Source of the DNA: Moniliophthora roreri
Lineage: Eukaryota > Basidiomycota > Agaricomycetes > Agaricales > Marasmiaceae
Assembly (NCBI GenBank): GCA_001466705.2
Contig: LATX02000144.1
Coordinates: 434,001 to 498,000 of the forward strand
Length of the DNA: 64,000 nt
Reading direction: 5' to 3'
The position numbers were made by a program, and so were the translations under genes. Positions 48,202-59,619 of this stretch are shown here, in pieces (positions within the stretch are counted from its first letter, which is position 1; each line of letters opens with the position of its first letter). The notes below the pieces were generated by a model. The model did no database searches. It saw nothing but the letters and a program-made list of their open reading frames with translations, and was not told the DNA's origin.

Positions 48202-51200
48202 ATGGAAGTAACTGAAGAAACCCGATGCTCTTTGTGCTGTTATACCTGTCAAAGTGCAAGCAGTCATTTTCCTTCAACTTCCAACAGTTTTACTCTACCT
48301 CTTCACACTTTGCTCGCGGCCGGGACACTGGAAATACCCTTACACTTCGACTCACAAATCCCTTGCGATCACGAACACGCAGAAGATGGCTGGCATCACT
48401 TCGATGGTGCACAGCTATCTCCTTATGTGCTTTCAGATGAAAAACAACTATGCGACCAAATTTCATGGCTAATGGCCGAACGGTTTCTCTCTGCAACGTT
48501 CCAGCTTCGGACTACAGGCAAATTTGTTTTGCGAGTATATTTGATACCCTACGACCTTCCGGGACAAAAGGGGAGCCTTAGTCGCAAGCAACGATCGAAA
48601 GAGAAACTTGGTCGCGCACGAATGTACATGTCAAACATATTACCAAGGATCGTACAGGATGTCTGTAAATGGGCTATTGACGGGACTGAAGTGGAGACTT
48701 CGAGGCGGTATCTCTTGGATTCTACACCGGTACGTGTCACATTTCTTTTACTACTGATCAATCGCTTATTCACCTCAACAGGATACTCGAACTCTTTCGG
48801 AGATATACGAAGACCTGCCTTCTCCCCAGCCGCAAAGACATGACATCCGTAACCCGTTTACAACGCGTCTTTTGGACTTTGATGATCATCTGGGAGGGCT
48901 AGGTCTCTCCTCGACTCTTCATCATTATCAACGGCGATCCGTTGCCGCCATGATCCAAATGGAACACGAAGAGAGGATCGTGTCCGACCCATTGTATATA
49001 TCTCTCACTGATATGAATGGGAAGAAGTTTTACTATCAACCGGGCACCACCGAGGTGCTCTCTTCGGTTTCTAATATCGCGTCGCGAGGTGGCGTACTCT
49101 GTGAAGAGCTCGGTATGTTCCTTTTCATTTCTATTTAAATGCCCCTAACTTCTATCATCAAAGGTACCGGTAAAACTGTCATGGTGCTTGCTCTTGTGTT
49201 ATCCAATCTTCACTCCCTTTCTTCCCCAGAATCCCCTGCGGGAGAAAAACCAACGATCCTGACACCACTTTCACTACGTTTCCAGCCCGGACATGATTAC
49301 CCTGACATAGGCAGAACACGACCTGGTACGAATAAACAGTCTACATTATGTTCATTCCCTTCGTTGCGGGAACTTCTAGTTGACCGGCTTTCGAGGCGCC
49401 CAAACGACACTATTCCGGATATTACAACTCCCAAGGGCCAAAGGATCGATGAGAAACGTCAGCATCATCAAGACATGGTCGAACAACTTCCGACAAAGTA
49501 TTTCGACTGGGTCAGCGCCAACACGCCGTTCTATATCCGGGATAGAGCAGACTTGACGGATGCTCGTATCACAGATCGAGCCAGTAGCTTGGCAGCGAAG
49601 TGTGGCTCTAGGGCCATGTATCTTACTTCGGCAACGTTGATCGTTGTTCCGGCCAATCTGCTTACTCAATGGGATAGGGAGATCCAGAAGCATTGCGAGG
49701 AACCGCCACGCGTCTTGATTGTTCGTAACAAACAGAAGTTGCCATCAGCTCGTGAACTTGCTACGGTGTACGATGTAAGTATTCATCATTTCCTGTTGCT
49801 CCAATCTCACTCTCCATCTACAGATTATCTTGATGACTTACCCAAGTAGGTTTACACTATCGCTGACTGTTTCCCTTGAAATCAATGGCTTTTTATAGGA
49901 TTCGCAGACGAAGAACAACACAGCAATTTGAAAGCATGCAAGTACAAGCCTTGCAAATGTCCCGAGTTCCCTGGTTCACGCGTACCGAACTGCAAATGTG
50001 CCAGCCCCAAGATTTCACCTCTTCTGCAAATCCATTGGAAGCGTCTCGTCATTGACGAAGGCCATGTTTCTGCTTCGCTCACTACGAGGCTGACACCTTT
50101 TGCCAAACTGCTCTCTGTGGAATGTCGTTGGATCGTCACTGGTACGCCAACTACAAACCTCCTCGGCTTGAGCTTTGGTAACCGGTCATCCGAGGATGGC
50201 TTACTCGATATTGATATGACTGAGGCTTCACAAAATACCGCTGATCTTGGCACCGCTGATGTTGCTACGGAAACATCACTGGATACCTGGGATCACGCCC
50301 CAGCGCGAGTTTGGACTGAAGCGGACGGTAACGATATACAGAAGCTGCTAAACATGCTCATTCACTTCGTTGGCCTCAAGTATTTGGCCGACGTTCCAAT
50401 GGTCAAAGCGACTATCAAAGACGCACTCCTAGATCATGCGGGTCCTCGGCCAGGGGCCATTGAGATGTTCACCCAGCTGATGTCGATGACAATGGTTCGC
50501 CATCGGTGAGTGTACTTTTCGGCTGTTCAACAAAAGTAGACTAACCAGGAACGCTCATTACGAACAGGATTGAAGATGTTGAACGAGAAGCAGTGCTACC
50601 CAAGCTTGATCATCAGCCCGTCTTGTTGGATCTCGACCCGTATGCTGCAAAGTCGTATAATGCACTGCAGGCGGCTATTGCCATCAACGCCATTGATTCG
50701 GAGAGAACCGACGAAGATTACATGTTCCACCCTAAAGTGAGTGCTATTTTTAGATACCACCATATTCAGCAAATTTACAAACGTCTCGTAGAACAACGAG
50801 TTTTTGCAGCTGACTGTCAAGAACATGTCCCAGTAGGTATCTTGTGGCCTCTTTTGTCACTACTTTTCTCAATATCTCCATCAAGGCTGCTATTCTGGTC
50901 TGTCGATCAAGAGTTATACAACATCGATGAATTGCATAAAAACTCGCATAAGACAATTGAACGCTTGAAGAACAGGCCCAATCTTCAAGAGTCGGATCTG
51001 AAGCTTGCGGAAGAAGCTTACTTCCATGTGTGAGTGATCTTTTATCGTTTAGTTCCTCGGCGAAGAGACTAACACTAATTATTCTAGCCAGGCTGCTCAT
51101 GAAGACGCGCTTTGGAAGCGGATGCAGACAATCGAAGACGTCCCGTACCGTGTCCAAGGCGTGAATGCCCCCGTTTTTGAAAGCTGGTCACGACTTAGTG

Positions 51201-52599
51201 GTTTCGACCGGAACAGGCCGACGTTTATGCACCCAGATAGCTTGGTCAGTCTGCGTAATATTGCGTTCAAGCACCCCTTCAAGCCGCAAGTCCTACTGGT
51301 TGAATTGGGTCAGACCTATGCAAAGATTGATGCACAGCGGCGCAGGGAATACGAAGCTTATATGGCGAAGAAGGAAGGTTCAAAGGGAACTCGGCTGAAG
51401 CAAACTCAAGCAGTCCATCTTGCCAAAAACAACAATGACCGGAAGATTGTGGACACAACCAAAACCGAGGAGGCTACTGCAATTATCAAGGAGATGAAGG
51501 CTGAACTGTCGGCCTCGTTGAATCGCTTGGAGTTGGACGATACGGAGATGAATGACACCTCGCACTCGCTTGCTTCTCGTAACGCCGAGGTCAATGCTAC
51601 GAGGGAGTCTAGGTTGGCAAATCCATCTCTATTTCCTATCCGTATTTCCTCGTCAGCTTCAAGTAAACTCAACTATATCATTGACGATGTAAGTGGCAGA
51701 GGCGTTGTCGACGTTGTACCTGTGCTGATTTTTGGTCTTCTTTAGGTCCTTCGACATTCCGCAGACGAGAAATACTTGATCTTCTCCGAATCTGAGCTGA
51801 CCTTGGCTCACGTCGCAGAAGGGCTACAGTTGGCTGGCGTCAAGTTTCTCCGATTTACGACGCAAGTTCCTCAGCAAGTCAGAGAACAGTGTGTGCTCAC
51901 CTTTGAGACCTCAGACCTATATCGCGTTTTCTTGATGGAGTTGAAGCACGGTGCGCGAGGATTGTAAGTGCGCTTGGCTGTACCGTATACATTAAAAGCT
52001 CATATTTATGTCTAGGAACCTCATCACTGCCTCAAGAGTGATCTTCTGCGAGCCGGTCTGGCAGGCTGACGTCGAGTCGCAGGCCATCAAGCGTGCACAC
52101 CGTATCGGGCAAACACGGCCAGTACATGGTGAGCTCCGTACCCGAATATGCTATTCAGTGACATTCACCTTGACCCCTTAGTGAAAACCCTTGCAATACG
52201 GGGAACAGCAGAAGACAAGATGCTTGAATGGAAACGTACACATAAGCAGTCACGGGGAAGCAAGGTCCCGAAACTCCCTCTTGAACAGGTGGAGATCCGA
52301 CACTTTATTGCAGTTAGTACATTTCTCCAAGCAATTACTCTTCGTTACTTATGTCGTTCCCTTGAATCTAGAATCCGCGCTTCTTGCCTACGAATACCTC
52401 CGAAACTACACCTTTGGACATCCCTCTCCTCACTCACGCTAGACCGGCCGACCAAATCCCCGGTGTCAAGAAGCCTGTCATTCATTTTGCACCCCCTACT
52501 ACCGATTCCGTCCCTGGTTCTGGGAAGAAGAGGCTGCATTTTGAGGATCCTCCAGAGTCTGGCACGCCCAAGAAGAAGAGGATCATGTTTGCGGTTTAA
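48202..52599 (+). CDS. SNF2-family DNA-dependent ATPase (1241 aa)
   Basis: Thirteen exons: 48202-48729, 48782-49112, 49164-49774, 49824-49845, 49899-50505, 50568-50736, 50810-50832, 50886-51029, 51088-51688, 51746-51963, 52016-52128, 52182-52312, 52372-52599. Every junction keeps frame. The Walker A region is [16 protein letters not shown] (about 283-298), with Thr where DEMGLGKT has Leu. Motif Ia is [16 protein letters not shown]. The DEAH-type box is LVIDEGHV (about 548), motif III IVTGTP, helicase-[11 protein letters not shown], and motif [17 protein letters not shown] (about 1107). A cysteine cluster ([12 protein letters not shown]...NCKC, about 505-530) sits between motifs Ia and II. I see no RING finger in the inter-lobe region, unlike Rad5/HLTF/SHPRH. 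Ends in a basic nuclear-type tail ([12 protein letters not shown]). Likely a nuclear chromatin or repair translocase. Confidence 0.93.
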
Positions 52600-53187
52600 T
52601 CTTGTCATTGTGTATATTTTCCGATGTATTCGCACTGTATAGAGTAGTAGCATGTTCGTTATTCGCTAAGGCTGTAACTTAGGTACACGTCGGACATTTG
52701 AGTGGCATGAGACACTCTCACTACTGTTTGCAACATCACCCTTCCCACAACGACACTCAGGCAAAAATACGCTCGAGGCCTCCTGCGCAAGGGTCTATTC
52801 TAGTGACTAGTAGCGAGTCTCAACCAGATTTCTCAAAGTTTGACATGGAACGATATGATGTTGTTCGGAAGTAAAAGGTGACAATGACACAGCTCGTGTT
52901 TTCTTCGTCCCCGGCAATTCGCTCCAGCACTAGCACTTCCTTCCTGCTATGACCTGCCTTATCCTTATTCGTATTCAACACGACACATCAATACAGGAAC
53001 ATGCCTTCTGTCGCTCACAGTCTAGACGCCGAACAGCGACGATCCGATAACTCGCCTCCCATGGACATCCATCATGGAAGATTGGAGACCACGGCGATGA
53101 TGTACCAGGCCAAGCCCTCTTAAATAGCCCTCAGCTCTCCTTCCTTCTCTCTTGACCCTTCTCGGTACCCACATTCTTTCGAACGGA
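52600..53187. other. intergenic
   Basis: 3' region of the SNF2 gene and promoter of the next gene. A TTAAATA near 53121-53127 may act as a weak TATA. Confidence 0.4.
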
Positions 53188-53834
53188 ATGCAACTCACTG
53201 CTTGCACTGTGATAGCCCTGGCTTCTCTTGCCAGCGTAGCCGCTACTCCCCTAGCGAAGAGGGATCCTTGGGCTCCTGTAATCATTCTGCCCAACGAAAA
53301 GACAGCCAGCGTAGCCGCCTCTCGCCCATCGAAGATGGATATCTGGTCTCCTCCAATCATTCTGCCCAACGAAAACACAGTTTGGAGGATTGGAGATTTG
53401 GTCAACGTGACTTGGTGTGTTAGCTCGTCCTTTTTCCTCAAGGGACTGCTTCTGACAGATATCTTTGTACAGGGACAACTCGAATCCTCCACAGGATTTC
53501 ACGGACCCTTGTGTGATTCAGCTCAACGATCCTGTTACTGGACCGATTCCTCCGGAAAAATGTTCGTGTTTGATGTCCGTCTGGATACAACTTCCAAGCT
53601 AATAATCTCTATACTATGCAGACGGTGTCCTTTCCTCAGGCTTTGATCTCAAGCTAGGCTGGGCTGAGGTTGATGTTCCATGGTACGGAATTGAACCGGG
53701 AGAATACACTATTACCTGTAAGTCTCGGTTCGAACTCGTACATACTCAATCTCATTTCTGTACTTCTAGTGTTCGGCGACGATAGCAACAGGAGCCCGGT
53801 CTTCCGCATCATTGCACGTGAAGAGAAGGTTTAA
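53188..53834 (+). CDS. Kre9/KNH-like small secreted protein, copy 1 (158 aa)
   Basis: Four exons: 53188-53414, 53473-53561, 53622-53717, 53770-53834, frame kept. A signal peptide (MQLTACTVIALASLASVAAT) leads to the Kre9/KNH-type fold: WSPPIILPNENTVWRIGDLV then NVTWDNSNPP, GFDLKLGWAEVDVP and GEYTITLFGDDSNRSPVF. Family members are Ser/Thr-rich wall-associated or GPI-linked proteins linked to beta-1,6-glucan. Here the short form lacks a Ser/Thr tail or GPI signal, so it is probably freely secreted. The N-terminal motif WxPxIILPNEnT is present twice in tandem (residues near 27-38 and 51-63). Confidence 0.85.
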
Positions 53835-54342
53835 TGAACGCGAAGTCATATGTGGTCAATGTCTGGGAATAGTTGCCTTAGCCGTTTAGTGTGCAAATAT
53901 ACAGACAGACCTATTCAAGGCATACCTTTATAGCTTGCTATCTTCTTCAGCCAAAGCTCCAGAGTCAGGACATTATGAAAAGCTCTTCACCGAGTCTGCA
54001 GAGAACACGACGAGAAGACATACTTTAACCGAGAATGAAAAACCTTCACAGTCCACCCTGTTATCCACTGTGCTCAGAACTCCATTAAACTGAACCCACC
54101 AACCCCAAAGACTTGGCTCCTAAAGGCCGAAAACAACAATGCAAGGTAGAGCTGATGGTCATGGTGCTGTTTGCTGGTTACTGCATCACGCTGGTCAGCG
54201 CGTCTCAAGTACTCATTCTACAATTCGATCGATTTCGACAAAAGCCAACAGTCTTTCTATAGGCATGCCAAGCAGCATTTGTTCGTTAACGTCTTCCGTG
54301 TTTCATTGTAAATCTATCTATATAACCCGTAAATGTCCCCAT
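53835..54342. other. convergent intergenic region
   Basis: The 3' ends of two convergent genes meet here. No gene is seen. Confidence 0.5.
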
Positions 54343-55839
54343 TCACAACTCGGGAGCGCCCAGGGCTTTCGAATACGGAATCTTTTGGAATGTCCCTGCC
54401 ATCTTCATACCGATGAACATGTCACTGCCATCGCCCTAAAGCCAAATATTAACACCATATCATTACAGATCGAAAAGGAAACAAAAACTCACAATCATTG
54501 ACATCGGGAACCCAACCTCAAAGTCGACCTGGCTCTCCAAAAATTTAATCTGTTCAGCCGAAAGTGTAATATCCAATGCTTCAAGATTCTGCTGCAACTG
54601 TTCAACTTTTCGACCTCCGATGATGGGGAAGACATGCGTCGTTTTTTGCATCACGTATGCGATGGCCACTATAGAGATGCAGCATCAATCGTCGATAATC
54701 AGAGATGGGAATAGAACCGTGACAACATACCAGAAGTAATACTCTTTGCGCCCACTTCATTCGCAACCTTCTCGAGTGCTCTAGATACTTTGACTTCCGC
54801 ATCATTCCGCTTCCACTCTGAACTAAACACTTTCCGGCCTTGTTCGCCCGAATCGAGACGTTTTTGTTCTTCAGCATCAGTGCGGAGTTTTCCTCCTGCG
54901 AGGACGCCCCAGGGGGCTAGTGCCATTCCTAAAGGGAAGAAAATTAGGTATAGTGGGGAGGTGAAGCAAAAGGAACTACTACGGACCGAAATCTCTAGCC
55001 ATAGGTATAATATCACGCTCAAAAGACCTCTGCATGATATTCCATTCTCCTTGATACACAACGAACGGAGTCTTGCTGTGATCCTTGGCGTATTGATTTG
55101 CTTTTGCTACGACCCAAGCTGGTGTGTCCGAGATGCCCTGTCAAGCGTACATTAGCTTCCACGACCGGATGCCAGAAAAAGATACCTACCAGATAGAGGA
55201 CTTTGCCCTGCACAACTAGATTATGCAGCCCATCCATAACTTCCTCGATAGATGTATCCCAATCCCACCAATGCACGTAAAGCAAGTCAATATACGTTGT
55301 ACGGAGTTTCTTCAAACTAGCTTCAACGGAACGTGTCATATTCTTGATATTGTTTCCGACAAACTGGACTCCTTGCTTGACAGACGGGTCGGCACGTTTG
55401 TAAAAAGTTGTGTACTGGAGATTGGGTATTGGTATGAGCATGTGTTGCCGCCACCGCCGTCTACGAGAACCACACGCAACGTACCTTGGTAGCAATAAAA
55501 ACCTGATCCCTCACACCACGCTTTTGCGCCCATTCGCCAATGAACTCTTCTGATGTTTCGTCTTGACTGTTTGACGTTTAGTATTAGAAACGCGCAAGTA
55601 AAGACCGCGACGTACTAGTTGCTAGCCGTGTCGATAAAGTTGCCTCCCATATCAAAATACGCGTCTAGAAGCTTGAAACTGGACTCTTTATCCATCGAAC
55701 CCAGAAAGTCGCCCCATTTATCACCGATACTCATTGCACCAAGGCATAGGGGTGATACATGGACACCCGCACGAGAAGATAGCGTACGGTAGATACCGAG
55801 TTTGGTTGTTGGGGGAGGTGCTGGAGCGAATGCTGACAT
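54343..55839 (-). CDS. aldo/keto reductase (382 aa)
   Basis: Seven exons: 55616-55839, 55485-55566, 55190-55414, 54987-55137, 54731-54928, 54493-54668, 54343-54435, frame kept. The catalytic tetrad is Asp70 and Tyr75 in [10 protein letters not shown], Lys102 in VFIATKY and His150 in [15 protein letters not shown]-binding end blocks are [20 protein letters not shown] and [16 protein letters not shown]. The C-terminal SKALGAPEL matches the group of fungal aryl-alcohol dehydrogenase (AAD) and norsolorinic-acid-reductase-like enzymes, which reduce aromatic or aliphatic aldehydes with NADPH. The substrate is unknown. Length fits the group. Confidence 0.94.
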
Positions 55840-56518
55840 CGAGTTTGAGGTGTAGTGCTGTTTGAGTAGGGAAGTAGATGATTCTGGTGTAGCTCATCCC
55901 TCATACCAGCAGTTAGCTTTTAAAGGATGCCCCGGACATTGACGTGGACTCTGTGACTGAGACTCTAGCCAGCCGTCGACATGACGCGTCCAAGGACCCC
56001 GACGACCTTTGAATGTGTTGTCTTACTACTTCGCAAGTTCACGTTGAGCTCGGATACCTTCCGAGCTGAATGATCTGCACATGTTCAGTAAGTTCGGTTA
56101 CAGTTGTAACGCTGACATCAGTCGAAATACGCAACCAGTGCAATCACTGCCAAAAACACGGATGAAAGCCGAGTTTAAACATTTATGTCCATCGGAGGTG
56201 ACTCGTTCGGCGATTCTCGACATGCGAAAGGATAGAGGTGTCCGAGTCGGAATTTCATGTCGTTGGGCGAACTCGAAGGACTTGGTGGTGATGGTTAAAG
56301 TCCAAGGCATGCGTCTGATCGGCCGCCGCGATCTTTTCCTTCTCTCTCGTCACAGAACAACCGTACTCAAGCACTATAACCTTCCTTAGTTATAGGGTAA
56401 CATCATACAAACCTCCACGTTTATAAAACATTCCCAGCGGGATATTCTGGCTCAACAGGGTTTTTGCCCAAGAATAATAAATCATATAACATACAGTTAC
56501 ACCAAGGGTTGTACAGTA
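55840..56518. other. intergenic
   Basis: AKR promoter and tRNA upstream region. A plus-strand open frame at 56081-56389 shows no family resemblance. Confidence 0.4.
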
Positions 56519-56606
56519 TCCGTTATGGTGTAGTGGCTAACATTATCGCCTCTCAATGTAACTTTGATTAGCGCGATAGCCCAGGGTTCGATTCCCTGTA
56601 ACGGAA
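56519..56606 (+). tRNA. tRNA-Glu (CTC) with a 16-base intron
   Basis: The acceptor stem TCCGTTA pairs with TAACGGA. The D arm is GTGT/ACAT around AGTGGCTA. The anticodon stem is ATCGC/GCGAT with loop C-T-CTC-A-C. The T arm is CAGGG TTCGATT CCCTG, followed by discriminator A. A 16-base intron (56556-56571) sits after anticodon position 37, the canonical place for nuclear tRNA introns. Anticodon CTC reads GAG. Confidence 0.93.
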
Positions 56607-57450
56607 CTGAAGGACCGATTTAGTATCAATTGTGAATTTTTATTTGTCGCAGTCAGGTGAAATGCTCTGCCTAGTCGATTTACCACTAGGATGCGTCGCA
56701 ATGATGATACACACTATTGAGTAAAAATTGACTGAATTTGGCCCATGGTTATGTTCGTCCAAACTAGAAAAGCCTCCGCAGGTACCCCAGTAACAGCCTT
56801 CCCGTGATAGCGAATTGTTCACCCATGTTTCCAGTCATCGAAGACTGTCAGATCAGGTCAGTGACTCTACTGATCCCCCACACAGCCGGGTATCAAGTCA
56901 AAGCTCTGTGAGGTTGTTTCAAGAATACTTCAACTACGAACCGTCTGTGGCGACATCCACATTTGAACGGCCAAGTACACCCGTGTCAAGAAGAACAAGC
57001 TGGTCGGAAGTATATCTACGTATACAGAAATGACCAACTCAGACTCGGTGTGCGTCACGGTGAGCGACAGAACACATAATTTTGATCGTGCTTCCGATAC
57101 ACCATACAGTCACACAGTGCCAGCCACAAGGGATCAGATGTGATGTGATCGACTCATGGCACAAGAAATATGAGCCGTTGGTGAGAGTTGCTGAGGATTT
57201 GAGGATTGAGAGGGTTCAGACTGCGAGACAACGAGACTGAGGGTTCTGTCCACAACAGGTCATAGTCCTTGTATATTGTAGTCCATAGCTACAAGTAGAT
57301 ATCGGGTTAACAAGTAGACTACTCGCCGACATATGTACATACATATTGGCGAAGTAACCACAAATGAAAACACAGATGGCGTAGTAGCGGTGAAGGAAAG
57401 AGTCCAGGAAAAATGCTGCGAAGTTTACCGCCTGTCAGGCATTGCGTACT
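56607..57450 (+). other. possible gene remnant downstream of the tRNA
   Basis: A frame at 56815-57033 contains Ser-rich peptide (SSVRLFQEYFNYEPSVATST; PVSRRTSWSEVYLRIQK). After a GTGAGC to ATACAG intron-like segment another frame near 57118-57239 reads CDVIDSWHKKYEPLVRVAED. The two do not join in the same frame. A degenerate or misread gene is possible. No family is recognised. Confidence 0.2.
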
Positions 57451-58018
57451 TCAAGCCTCAACCTCCACTTCTCTCTTTTCTTGTGGAGCCTGAGCAGAAA
57501 CGCCGAATTTCTTGCTGCGATTACCAGAGCTTCCGAAAACTGAGGCCCGGATTAGCCTCCTATGTAGAGAAGCTGAACAAGAAAATGCTTACGAGTAATG
57601 GAGTAGTCATTACCAGGATTTACCTGTGGGACATCGATCTCGACCCATCCCACGCGAAGATCGAACCCTTGAAGAAGGTAGGGTACTGGAGAGGGTGTCA
57701 GGTGAGATGGGCTACGGAAAAAGAGTGATAACGCTCACAGTCGGTAGGAACATCAGCCTTGTTCAATTGTATCGCTGAACCACCGCTGATAAGCTCAGGT
57801 GCATCCGATGTGTCCCTTTAGACATCATAAGAACCTGGCAATGACTCGCAAGCACCCGTCGCAACTCACCAAGTAACATTAACCTTAGTACCCAATACCC
57901 AAACCGTGTTCTCGTCAGGTGAAATGATTTTAGGATTCCATATGTCCCTTCGGACTGGAGGCGAGGCGGCGGCAAAAACTGCGAAAGCAGTGGTGAATAC
58001 GATGTTCTTGAAAAGCAT
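57451..58018 (-). CDS. Kre9/KNH-like small secreted protein, copy 2 (135 aa)
   Basis: Four exons: 57870-58018, 57739-57815, 57593-57685, 57451-57539, frame kept. The intron positions fall at the same points of the fold as in copy 1 (after VTW, before the GFDL block, and before the LFG block). A signal peptide (MLFKNIVFTTAFAVFAAA) is followed by RDIWNPKIISPDENTVWVLG, GFDLRVGWVEIDVP, NDYSITLFGSSGNRSKKF and a charged tail (EKREVEVEA). Only one copy of the W-x-P-x-I motif is present. It is likely secreted; no GPI signal is visible. Shared intron positions show common ancestry with copy 1 on the opposite strand. Confidence 0.82.
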
Positions 58019-58075
58019 AGCGACAAGGGTAGTCAGGAGGGATGAGGATGAGGAAGAACAGAATTTACGCACCTG

Positions 58076-58082
58076 TTTTATA
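58076..58082 (-). promoter_or_regulatory. TATA box of Kre9-like copy 2
   Basis: TATAAAA on the coding strand, 58 bases before the start codon. Confidence 0.55.
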
Positions 58083-58530
58083 CCCCACAGGACGAGGAAA
58101 CAGATCGCCGTGCTGTGATTTTTTTAGAACATCCGAGAGTCATCGGAACGGTTGGCAGCGGAATTTTTATTATGAGTTGCTCTAGGAACAGTTCCAACTT
58201 TCAGCCAATTTACCTCCGTTTACGCTCCGCTGGTAGGCTGTAGGTTCATCATCCCGGCATCGTAGAATCTGGTTGAGTGATTCGATTTGCAGGAAACTCG
58301 TGAGGAGGACCCGCAATATACGAGCATAAAAAAGCTCCATCGAAAGTTCGAGAGAGGTTTTACCGAGTTTGAAGTGACGACTGACAATCGGATAGAAATT
58401 TGAAATACTGCCGGTTCAACGGCATTCCTGTCCTTGCCAAGTGCTTGTGATTCAAGCCAAGTTGATTATTCGAGGTTACCGCAGAATTCAGATTTCCATC
58501 TGCGGAAATATTCGACATGATAGTCTGATA
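58083..58530. other. intergenic
   Basis: Upstream region of the Kre9-like gene. No gene is visible. Confidence 0.4.
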
Positions 58531-59548
58531 GTGGATGACTTCCCGTAAGGTTTTGATTCTCATTTGTCGATTCTGACGACTTTCTGAGAGAAATATCAAA
58601 TTGTTTCATGAACGGCGTTCCCGTAGTAGGGCCCGTTCAAATAGAAACCATGGTTCCTGTTTCCTGGGCTCCGCGACAGCTTACGTAACTTTCTCATCCG
58701 CATTCACGGGTGCTTCGTCCAGCGCTTGTACGAGCGCTTCACAATAAATGTGTCTTTTCGACACCTATAAGTACTTATATATGTTATAGAGTGCTTACAC
58801 AGAACAGTTCATTACTGTAAGCACCTCTCTGAATGCTCTAGAGGATAAGAACAGAAACAATTACCCAGAGCTACATAAAAATGCTTCAGGGACGGACCAA
58901 TGCAAGACCAATGCATCAAAAAAACCACCCCAAACACACAAGATTAGCAGAGTTCTTTGACAAAAGTTGCACAAATGAGCTGTAAATGTACTGTGCAGAG
59001 ATCTGTAGGTGTTCTTTAACATAGATGAGTACTTATAGGCGTCGAAAATTGTGAAGCGCTCTTACAAGCGCTGGATGAAGCACCCATGAATGCGGATGAG
59101 AAAGTTGCGTAAGCCGTCGCGGGACAGGAAACGGGAACCGTGGTTCCTATTTGAACGGGCCCGTAAGGCCCTCAGAGGATTCGACGAACGGCTAGGCTGG
59201 AGTTCCGAAGAACACCGTGAGCTCCGGATACATTGGAGACAGGTCGTGAGGTAGTATGCCCTTACGTTTATACAGAGTTGGTAATCAGAATCTTCATGAC
59301 AGAGGTAAAATACGCGTGGATGAAGGCCTGACAGTCTTCCGGAGTCACGTACCAAAAAGAGGTAAGGAGCGGTCGGGCAAGGGGAGAAATTTGAAATGAG
59401 AGACGAGAGGGGGTCCAGGGGCCTCCCTAAATCCCTGATAAAAATAGATTTAGAACGACTTTTGTTCATGCGGGAAAATCTCGGATAATCCTTCTGAGAC
59501 GATTAATTGCCTGATTTTAGGCGAAAAATCCTTACGGGAAGTCATCCA
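58531..59548. mobile_element. non-autonomous TIR element, copy 2, interrupted
   Basis: Same family as 14529-15005. The left end is TGGATGACTTCCCGTAAGG and the right end is its reverse complement. Without the nested insertion it would be about 480 bases. It ends 71 bases before the chosen start codon of the RRM gene. Confidence 0.75.
58629..59162. mobile_element. nested 534-bp element with long inverted repeats
   Basis: It starts GGGCCCGTTCAAATAG and ends with the reverse complement (CTATTTGAACGGGCCC). The two arms match over about 160 bases, including CAACTTTCTCATCCGCATTC on one arm against its counterpart on the other. GTA flanks both ends, and the other copy of the host element has the unoccupied site. 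GGGCCC-type ends and a 3-bp duplication suggest a PIF/Harbinger (Tourist-like) MITE. No coding frame. Confidence 0.8.
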
Positions 59549-59619
59549 GTCAGTCGAACATGGCAGTAATCATCATGGAGGAAGCGGAGAAGGTTATGGC
59601 GTGCGAATTCGCAATTTGC

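Noticed and set aside
55223..55492. Plus-strand frame over the aldo/keto reductase
   Set aside because: Antisense of the exon encoding the catalytic histidine block.
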